Assembly: GCF_006575665.1 (NCBI RefSeq) | Contig: NZ_CP041253.1 | Location: forward strand, 1,989,501-2,053,500 | Direction of reading: 5' to 3' | Source of the DNA: Echinicola soli | GTDB taxonomy: Bacteria; Bacteroidota; Bacteroidia; Cytophagales; Cyclobacteriaceae | Length of the DNA stretch: 64,000 nt | Shown here: in pieces, positions 58,462 through 64,000 of the stretch | How positions within the stretch are numbered: the stretch's first letter is position 1 | Layout: every line of letters starts with the position of its first letter | Position numbers and translations under genes: made by a program | The notes under the pieces: generated by a model | The model's input: the letters and a program-made list of their open reading frames with translations, nothing else | What the model was told of the DNA's origin: nothing | Database searches by the model: none

Positions 58462-59721
58462 ATGATGATTTCCTATATTATCCTTTACGGGATGCTGTCC
58501 TGGTCATTGCTGTCATGCGGAAGTGGCGGGGACAGCAGCCCTGTAGTATGCGGGGACGGCTGCCATCAAGTGGATGTGGAGTTTGGCGGGAAGACAGTCT
58601 TTTCCGATATATTGGATTCGGTGTTTTACGTACAGCTGGAGACCACGGAGGAAAGCCTTATCGGCAAAATATCAAAGGCCCTGGTGGCGGACAGCGTCAT
58701 CTATATAATGGACAAGCGCCTTGCGGAAAGGGTCTTTGCCTTCGACATGGAGGGCAAATACCTGTTTGCGGTAGGGGAAAAGGGCGCCGGTCCGGGAATG
58801 TACCGTTCCGTCAAGGATATCTGCGTGGACCGCAAAAAAGGGATACTGTACGTTTTGGACGGCAAACGTTATAAACTGTTGGAGTATTCGCTGGACGGAA
58901 AGTTTATCCGTGAAAGGGTGCATTTCAAAAACCTGGGCGTCCGTGAGGTGGAGGTCTACAGGGACGGTTTTATTGTGTACACGGGAAATTCCTGTTTCAG
59001 GAACTGTGGTTCCGTCTATATTACGGATGGACAGGGGAATATTTCGCGGGAAGTTTTGCCTTCGGACGACCGGCTTCCGGACCATCAGGCGGTGAGCAAT
59101 AATCTTTTTGCCCTCAACGGGGAAGAAGGCCTGATCGCGCCCATATACAGGAATACGATATACAAATACGGACCGGAGGGCATCCGTCCCCATGTGGTGC
59201 TGAATTTTGGCGATAAAAGCATGGACAGGGAGAGATTAAGCAGGTACAAGGATGAAATGAAAGCTTACATTGATATAGCAGAAGAGATGTTTACCCATAT
59301 ACGGTGCCTGCAGTCGGACAATTCCGGGAACCTGTTTCTGACGGTCCCCTTGGAATATGCGCTTCAGTCAGGGATATATAATGTAAACCGATCTGGAAAA
59401 CTATCCATGTCTGCATCAAACTTTTCCCGAACGTTGGATGGAAGTTTTATATTTGAACCGATCGGGGCAATGGGTGATTTTATCATCAACCCGATCGAAA
59501 GCGGTCGCTTGTTTAAATTAAAGACAAAATGGATGTCAGAGGAGGGGAGGAATGTCTTCGACAGAGAAGAGGTGAAACAAGTGTCGAGCCCCCAAATGAG
59601 AACGGTGCTTAAATCGGTCAAGGCCACTGACAACCCCGTCCTCCAGTTTTTTTCCATGGATCTCAGTAACCAGCGTGCACAAGAAACAGAACACGGCACG
59701 GTCGGTGCACAGGGGGAATGA
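58462..59721 (+). CDS. 6-bladed beta-propeller lipoprotein (cassette 4)
   Basis: 419 residues from the ATG at 58462 (TTG at 58456 is an alternative) with a lipoprotein signal to Cys19 (SLLSC). Propeller hallmark: FAFDMEGKYLFAVGEKGAGPGMYRSVKDICVD. The first two-thirds is almost the same as the copy at 60493; residues from about 270 to 385 differ in many positions (for example RSGKLSMSASNF against NPEELSISGSYS), then the two agree again near the end (VLKSVKATDNPVLQFFSMDL). Confidence 0.86.
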   Translation: MMISYIILYGMLSWSLLSCGSGGDSSPVVCGDGCHQVDVEFGGKTVFSDILDSVFYVQLETTEESLIGKISKALVADSVIYIMDKRLAERVFAFDMEGKYLFAVGEKGAGPGMYRSVKDICVDRKKGILYVLDGKRYKLLEYSLDGKFIRERVHFKNLGVREVEVYRDGFIVYTGNSCFRNCGSVYITDGQGNISREVLPSDDRLPDHQAVSNNLFALNGEEGLIAPIYRNTIYKYGPEGIRPHVVLNFGDKSMDRERLSRYKDEMKAYIDIAEEMFTHIRCLQSDNSGNLFLTVPLEYALQSGIYNVNRSGKLSMSASNFSRTLDGSFIFEPIGAMGDFIINPIESGRLFKLKTKWMSEEGRNVFDREEVKQVSSPQMRTVLKSVKATDNPVLQFFSMDLSNQRAQETEHGTVGAQGE

Positions 59722-59791
59722 TTGTCCATCGTGCGGGTGGCTCCCTGTTTTATCGGGACAGACAGTGCCCACTGAAATAAAATTAATCATA

Positions 59792-59869
59792 ATGAAAGCA
59801 GCAGTAACCATTAGTTTTATCCTGAACATCCTTTTGTCCCGTGAGTGGCAATCAATGTCTTTAATTTAA
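59792..59869 (+). pseudogene. truncated start of the CxxC protein gene
   Basis: The frame MKAAVTISFILNILLS matches the first 16 residues of the protein at 61823 (MKAVVTISLILNILLS), then departs and stops after nine more codons. The breakpoint at 59839 is the right end of the tandem duplication. The following 59870-59990 spacer holds no gene. Confidence 0.75.
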
Positions 59870-59996
59870 CCTGAGTTGGGGGGTAAACAGACCATTTGAC
59901 GGTGATTTTGTCATCTCGCGGCGGCGAGTGACATATGTTTCTGTTTTTATGCCGTTTATACTCCGAACTGACGTTAATTTAAAGACTTTATTTACA

Positions 59997-60027
59997 CTCA
60001 CGGGATGAAACACTACGCTCACGGGAC
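59997..60027 (+). promoter_or_regulatory. LytTR-type operator before peptide E2
   Basis: TCACGGGAT at 59998 and TCACGGGAC at 60019, 21 bp apart. Confidence 0.65.
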
Positions 60028-60134
60028 ATATTGTGCGCTTGCCCTATTGTGTTTGTTTATTTTGTAGGTTGCGCTTGTTAATCAATCTTTTAACCAATAA
60101 ACTTTAAAATTTTATACTTAAAGAACAAAAAACA

Positions 60135-60476
60135 ATGAAATGGCTGCGCTGGGCAGCCGCGGGAGTTTTCGGTGCAATGCTGGTACTGAACATAATGGTC
60201 GGTCTGGATTTTGAAAAGGACAAGGTGCTGCCTTCTGTGACCTTGGTAGAGCTGGGGAACCAGGCTTTTGCACGGGGTGAGAGTGACGATGATGGATACT
60301 GGTTTACTGATGAAGAGCAGAAGGACATATACAATAGTCAAGGGAGTGTTGGCGGTATTTTTAGATATGTTGGAGTTGGGGCAGATTGGGAATATGGTAT
60401 AGTCGGCACCCACTACTATTGTGACGGCTGGGGGCTTTATTGTGACTACGATGAGCCTTACACAGAGCGATACTAA
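60135..60476 (+). CDS. NVEALA-type secreted peptide E2
   Basis: 113 residues, identical in protein to peptide E1; one synonymous difference is visible (CTG for CTA at the KVLPS region). The upstream ATG of E1 (58083) is ATA here, which supports the MKWLRW start. Two cysteines in the mature part. It is 16 bp ahead of its propeller gene. Confidence 0.85.
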   Translation: MKWLRWAAAGVFGAMLVLNIMVGLDFEKDKVLPSVTLVELGNQAFARGESDDDGYWFTDEEQKDIYNSQGSVGGIFRYVGVGADWEYGIVGTHYYCDGWGLYCDYDEPYTERY

Positions 60477-60492
60477 TTAGTCAATATTGAAA

Positions 60493-61752
60493 ATGATGAT
60501 TTCCTATATTATCCTTTACGGGATGCTGTCCTGGTCATTGCTGTCATGCGGAAGTGGCGGGGACAGCAGCCCTGTAGTATGCGGGGACGGCTGCCATCAA
60601 GTGGATGTGGAGTTTGGCGGGAAGACAGTCTTTTCCGATATATTGGATTCGGTGTTTTACGTACAGCTGGAGACCACGGAGGAAAGCCTTATCGGCAAAA
60701 TATCAAAGGCCCTGGTGGCGGACAGCGTCATCTATATAATGGACAAGCGCCTTGCGGAAAGGGTCTTTGCCTTCGACATGGAGGGCAAATACCTGTTTGC
60801 GGTAGGGGAAAAGGGCGCCGGTCCGGGAATGTACCGTTCCGTCAAGGATATCTGCGTGGACCGCAAAAAAGGGATACTGTACGTTTTGGACGGCAAACGT
60901 TATAAACTGTTGGAGTATTCGCTGGACGGAAAGTTTATCCGTGAAAAGGTGCATTTCAAAAACCTGGGCGTCCGTGAGGTGGAGGTCTACAGGGACGGTT
61001 TTATTGTGTACACGGGAAATTCCTGTTTCAGGAACTGTGGTTCCGTCTATATTACGGATGGACAGGGGAATATTTCGCGGGAAGTTTTGCCTTCGGACGA
61101 CCGGCTTCCGGACCATCAGGCGGTGAGCAATAATCTTTTTGCCCTCAACGGGGAAGAAGGCCTGATCGCGCCCATATACAGGAATACGATATACAAATAC
61201 GGACCGGAGGGCATCCGTCCCCATGTGGTGCTGGATTTTGGCGATAAAAGCATGGACAGGGAGAGATTAAGCAGGTACAAGGATGAAATGAAGGCATACA
61301 AGGATATAAGCCATGAGATGTTTACCCATATACGGTGCCTGCAGTCGGACAATTCCGGGAACCTGTTTCTGACGGTTCCCTTGGAATATGCGCTTCAGTC
61401 AGGGATATATAATGTAAACAATCCCGAAGAGCTATCCATATCCGGATCTTATTCTACCCGAACATTGGACGGACGTTTTGTGTTTGAACCAGCCGGGGCA
61501 ATGGGCGATTTTATCATCAACCCGATCGAAAGTGGTTTTTTATTTGATATAAAGACAGAACTTATCTCAGAGGAGGGAATGAATGCATTCGAAAAAGAGG
61601 CGGTGAAACAAGCGATAAGTCCGCAGTTGGGAACGGTGCTTAAATCGGTCAAGGCCACTGACAACCCCGTCCTCCAGTTTTTTTCTATGGATCTCACCAA
61701 ACAACGTACAGAAGAAATCGAACACGGCACGGTCGGTGCACAGGGGGAATGA
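60493..61752 (+). CDS. 6-bladed beta-propeller lipoprotein (cassette 5)
   Basis: 419 residues from the ATG at 60493, same signal and GEKGAGPGMY hallmark as the cassette 4 protein. Single substitutions in the N-terminal part are Arg/Lys near residue 155 and Asn/Asp near 250. A concentrated divergent stretch follows (KDISHEMFTH, NNPEELSISGSYSTRTLDGRF, ELISEEGMNAFEKEAVKQA). Divergence focused in the last blades, with identical flanks, suggests recombination with another propeller gene or diversifying selection on one face. Confidence 0.86.
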   Translation: MMISYIILYGMLSWSLLSCGSGGDSSPVVCGDGCHQVDVEFGGKTVFSDILDSVFYVQLETTEESLIGKISKALVADSVIYIMDKRLAERVFAFDMEGKYLFAVGEKGAGPGMYRSVKDICVDRKKGILYVLDGKRYKLLEYSLDGKFIREKVHFKNLGVREVEVYRDGFIVYTGNSCFRNCGSVYITDGQGNISREVLPSDDRLPDHQAVSNNLFALNGEEGLIAPIYRNTIYKYGPEGIRPHVVLDFGDKSMDRERLSRYKDEMKAYKDISHEMFTHIRCLQSDNSGNLFLTVPLEYALQSGIYNVNNPEELSISGSYSTRTLDGRFVFEPAGAMGDFIINPIESGFLFDIKTELISEEGMNAFEKEAVKQAISPQLGTVLKSVKATDNPVLQFFSMDLTKQRTEEIEHGTVGAQGE

Positions 61753-61822
61753 TTGTCCATCGTGCGGGTGGCTCCCTGTTTTATCGGGACAGACAGTGCC
61801 CACTGAAATAAAATTAATCATA

Positions 61823-62416
61823 ATGAAAGCAGTAGTAACCATTAGTCTTATCCTGAACATCCTTTTGTCCTTCATGGTGTTTACGTTTTATAAAGCAAAA
61901 GAACGGAACATAAAATATAGCGTGAAGCAGGCAGTTGAGGTGGTCAGAAAAACAAAAGAACTGGAATCCATTCAGGAATACGCCTCCCTTATGGAGGGCT
62001 ATACGGAGACCCTACGGGGTACCGCAACGGAAAATATCAGGCTCCAGCAGGAACAACTGGACCTTACAGGTTTAAGCCTAAACAGAACGGACGGTCATTA
62101 CCTTATTTTACTGGTCGATGTAAATTCCTGCACGAGGTGCTTGGAGATAGAGATGAAAAGAATAAAGGAAAAAGGATTGGTGGGAAACATCAATATTTTA
62201 ACGAACGAAAGTTCGGAAAGGCAAAGGAAAGTTTTTAAGAACAAATACAGCTACAATGGAGATGTCCATTATACATCTACTCCTTTGTTCAAACAAACTT
62301 CCTCCCCTGCCTATTTGGTCTGTGATTTAGATGGAGTTGTTATGGACGCTTGTGTAATTCCAAAAAACTTTCCTGAAATTTCAGGTCTGTTTTTGGATAA
62401 ATATGGATTAGAATAG
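61823..62416 (+). CDS. membrane-anchored CxxC thioredoxin-like protein
   Basis: 197 residues from the ATG at 61823. An N-terminal membrane helix (VVTISLILNILLSFMVFTFY) and a coiled-coil-like stretch (about 25-75) precede a thioredoxin-like part with DVNSCTRCLEIEM (CTRC) and SSPAYLVCDLDGVVMDACV, where the cis-Pro position and a third cysteine occur. Compared with TlpA-type proteins the active site is unusual (CTRC rather than CxxC with Pro). It resembles the frameshifted CHSC gene of cassette 1 in place and motif. It could form or shuffle disulfides in the Cys-containing peptides. Confidence 0.72.
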   Translation: MKAVVTISLILNILLSFMVFTFYKAKERNIKYSVKQAVEVVRKTKELESIQEYASLMEGYTETLRGTATENIRLQQEQLDLTGLSLNRTDGHYLILLVDVNSCTRCLEIEMKRIKEKGLVGNINILTNESSERQRKVFKNKYSYNGDVHYTSTPLFKQTSSPAYLVCDLDGVVMDACVIPKNFPEISGLFLDKYGLE

Positions 62417-62532
62417 CGAGAGAGCAACACTGTAACGTTTAGCCCCATTTTGCCGTAAAGGTTGGGTATGTTTACTGATTTTTTCCAGACCTATAATGGC
62501 CTCTGTTTGAGAATCACGTTTTTCCTTTTACT

Positions 62533-62644
62533 GGACTCCTGGACTTTGAAAATGGCAAAAGCGCATCCATCCTTATACTTCGTGGTCCGTTATGAAGAAT
62601 ACTTTCTGTTCAGTGCCAAAAACCCTTTGCTTTTAATTAAATAA
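62533..62644 (+). pseudogene. LanC-like remnant at the end of cassette 5
   Basis: GACTTTGAAAATGGCAAAAG and CGCATCCATCCTTATA match the GKSASILYFS region of the other LanC-like stubs; the rest has decayed. It marks the same boundary position as in the other cassettes. A frame at 62462-62644 runs through it in the wrong phase and is not a real gene. Confidence 0.6.
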
Positions 62645-62683
62645 TTAGTTAATTGAAGGAGTGAACATTTTATTATCTTTTCA

Positions 62684-63763
62684 ATGAATGCAAACAGATT
62701 GTTTTTATTGCTGATTTTGGTTTTTCCGTTCTTTTATTCCTGTGAAAACAGTACGGAGCAGCAGGAGGAAGTCCCCCTCGAATCCATGCGCAATGAAGTG
62801 TCCGCCACCAAGGTGACGGTGGCCAAGGCCGAAAAACGCTCCTTCGACTACCTGATCAATGCTTCGGGCAAGGTGGAGGCCGGCCGGCAAGTGATGGTGG
62901 TCATCGAGCGGCAGGGCTACCTCAAGGAACTGAACATCCGGGAAGGCCAGTATGTGGAGGCCGGAACGGTCATCGCCCGCCTGGACAATACCGACAATGT
63001 CTTCAGAAAGGAAAAGGCACTGGTGCAGCTGAAAAATGCGCAGGCTTCCTATAACAGCGAAAAACTGGGGTTTGGATCCATCCTGGAAGGAGAAGACCAG
63101 GATCAGGTCCTCCAGCTTGACGAGCAGCTGAAGGCCAGCAGTGGCCTGCTGTCCGCACAAATCGACCTGAAGGAAGCAGAGCTGGAGCTGGCCAAGGCCA
63201 CGATCAAGGCGCCCATCTCCGGCAAGGTGGCCGACCTACAGCTGAAGCCCGGCAGCCTGGTCAATGCAGGCGATGAACTCTGTGAAGTGCTCAATACCCA
63301 TAACCTGTTGCTCAGTGTAAAGGTACTCGAATCCGACATTCCCTTTATTTCCCTCGGCCAGACGGCAGAGGTCTACCCTGTTTCTGCCGGCACTGGATCT
63401 TTGACAGGCAAGGTAAACAGCATTAATCCCAAGGTGGACGAAAACGGCCTGGTGGAAGTGGGCATCAAGCTGGGCAATTCCCAAAAGCTGCTTCCCGGCA
63501 TGAACGCCCGCGCGGTGATCCGCGCCCCGCAGTCGGACAATGTGGTGGTGCCCAAGCAGGCACTGGTCTACCGCTCCGGCCGCCCGGTGGTCTTCACTGT
63601 CAACGGCAAGGAGGCCAAGTGGAACTATGTGGAGGTGGGCAAGGACAACGGCCGTGAGATAGAGGTACTTGACGGCATCAAGGATGGCGAGACGGTCATC
63701 ACCAGCAACAACCTGCAGCTGGGGCACCAGGCACAAATCCAAATCGCAAAAGAAAACGAATAG
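62684..63763 (+). CDS. RND efflux periplasmic adaptor (MacA/HlyD family)
   Basis: 359 residues. A lipoprotein signal ends at Cys20 (FFYSC). The membrane-fusion order is visible: beta-barrel start SFDYLINASGKVEAGRQVMVV, lipoyl half GYLKELNIREGQYVEAGTVIARLDN, a helical hairpin (about 105-170: RKEKALVQLKNAQASYNSE), second lipoyl half ATIKAPISGKVADLQLKPGSLVNAGDELCEV, then the barrel and membrane-proximal domains ending GETVITSNNLQLGHQAQIQI. It links an inner-membrane RND pump to an outer-membrane channel. The pump gene starts two bases after its stop. Codon use is G/C-rich and unlike the peptide array just upstream. Confidence 0.93.
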   Translation: MNANRLFLLLILVFPFFYSCENSTEQQEEVPLESMRNEVSATKVTVAKAEKRSFDYLINASGKVEAGRQVMVVIERQGYLKELNIREGQYVEAGTVIARLDNTDNVFRKEKALVQLKNAQASYNSEKLGFGSILEGEDQDQVLQLDEQLKASSGLLSAQIDLKEAELELAKATIKAPISGKVADLQLKPGSLVNAGDELCEVLNTHNLLLSVKVLESDIPFISLGQTAEVYPVSAGTGSLTGKVNSINPKVDENGLVEVGIKLGNSQKLLPGMNARAVIRAPQSDNVVVPKQALVYRSGRPVVFTVNGKEAKWNYVEVGKDNGREIEVLDGIKDGETVITSNNLQLGHQAQIQIAKENE

Positions 63764-63765
63764 CC

Positions 63766-64000
63766 ATGGTCAGATTTTTATTGGCACGGCCGATTGCGGT
63801 GACGATGGTCTTTGTGGCCCTGATGGTGTTCAGCCTGATCGCCTTTACGAAGCTTCCCGTGTCGCTGTTGCCGCCCATCGATGTACCGCAGATCGTGGTG
63901 AAGGTCAATTATCCCAATGCCTCGCCCGAGGCGATCGAGCAGAACGTGCTGCGCCCGGTGCGGGAAAGCCTGATTACACTGAACGGCCTGGAGGATATGC
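63766..64000 (+). CDS. RND efflux pump permease, N-terminal part (runs off the window)
   Basis: The visible 78 residues begin VRFLLARPIAVTMVFVALMVFSLIAFTKLPVSLLPPIDVPQIVV and continue KVNYPNASPEAIEQNVLRPVRESLITLNGLEDM. This is the first membrane helix and the start of the pore domain of AcrB/MexB-type transporters: PxxP-type LP(V/S)SLLPP and NYPNASPE are family marks. It exports toxic compounds or signals with proton energy. It follows the adaptor gene directly. Confidence 0.93.
   Translation, partial: MVRFLLARPIAVTMVFVALMVFSLIAFTKLPVSLLPPIDVPQIVVKVNYPNASPEAIEQNVLRPVRESLITLNGLEDM

Larger units (their letters stand above)
57961..59839 (+). repeat. tandem duplication, left copy (cassette 4)
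   Basis: Operator, peptide, propeller and the first 16 codons of the following gene are repeated at 59991-61870 with an offset of 2,030-2,031 bp. The DNA is almost identical up to about 59262, then patchily divergent to about 59600, then near-identical again. Confidence 0.93.
59991..61870 (+). repeat. tandem duplication, right copy (cassette 5)
   Basis: Right-hand copy of 57961-59839. It keeps the complete CxxC gene that the left copy has lost. Confidence 0.93.

Noticed and set aside
62462..62644. A 60-codon + strand gene before the RND operon
   Set aside because: It runs through a LanC-like remnant in the wrong frame.

Overview
The window looks like a chromosome segment of a Bacteroidota bacterium, most likely a marine Cytophagales/Cyclobacteriaceae type (Echinicola-like). 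This is inference from content: lipoprotein signal peptides of Bacteroidota type, start codons without Shine-Dalgarno signals, NVEALA-type small peptides, 6-bladed beta-propeller lipoproteins, GH106/GH127 enzymes, and many short palindromic intergenic repeats. No rRNA, tRNA or CRISPR was seen.

Layout. 1-1012: end of an IS66 element inserted in a RelE/ParE-type toxin remnant. 1609-16194: catabolic genes on the + strand: MaoC hydratase, a solute-binding-fold protein without a signal peptide, two class III CoA-transferases, an amidohydrolase/lactonase, a RhaT-type rhamnose transporter, a Gfo/Idh oxidoreductase, a RuBisCO-like protein coupled to a DUF1537 sugar-acid kinase, an Asp/Glu-racemase-fold enzyme and a BASS-type transporter. 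16757-17824: a glutamate-receptor-type potassium channel. 18403-33209: exported carbohydrate-active enzymes (GH43-like, GH2, GH106, sialate O-acetylesterase type, DUF5703/GH95-like, GH127). Together these suggest use of a rhamnose-, arabinofuranose- and possibly apiose-containing pectic glycan, with the RuBisCO-like protein and kinase handling a branched sugar acid such as apionate. No SusC/SusD pair or dedicated regulator lies in the window. 34228-42204: housekeeping genes (lipoprotein, SbcCD nuclease, RlpA, bestrophin) separated by repeats, including a 119-bp tandem array.

42959-62650 is the striking part: a cassette array. Its units combine a LytTR DNA-binding regulator and a sulfotransferase (two copies, one decayed), a small secreted precursor peptide with a conserved leader and variable Cys-containing core, a 6-bladed beta-propeller lipoprotein, sometimes a CxxC thioredoxin-like protein or a DUF1573 protein, and a LanC-like gene that is nearly always reduced to an N-terminal stub. 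Ahead of each of the five non-decayed peptide genes is a pair of TCACGGGTT-like repeats spaced exactly 21 bp, the geometry expected of a LytTR operator. The array carries tandem duplication with mosaic divergence, an IS21 insertion with a 7-bp target duplication, two homopolymer frameshifts in neighbouring genes, start-codon changes (ATG to ATA) in two peptide genes, and decayed copies. It looks like a fast-evolving, locally regulated surface or secreted peptide system.

62684-64000: start of an RND efflux operon (periplasmic adaptor and the first part of the pump), with clearly different, G/C-richer codon use.
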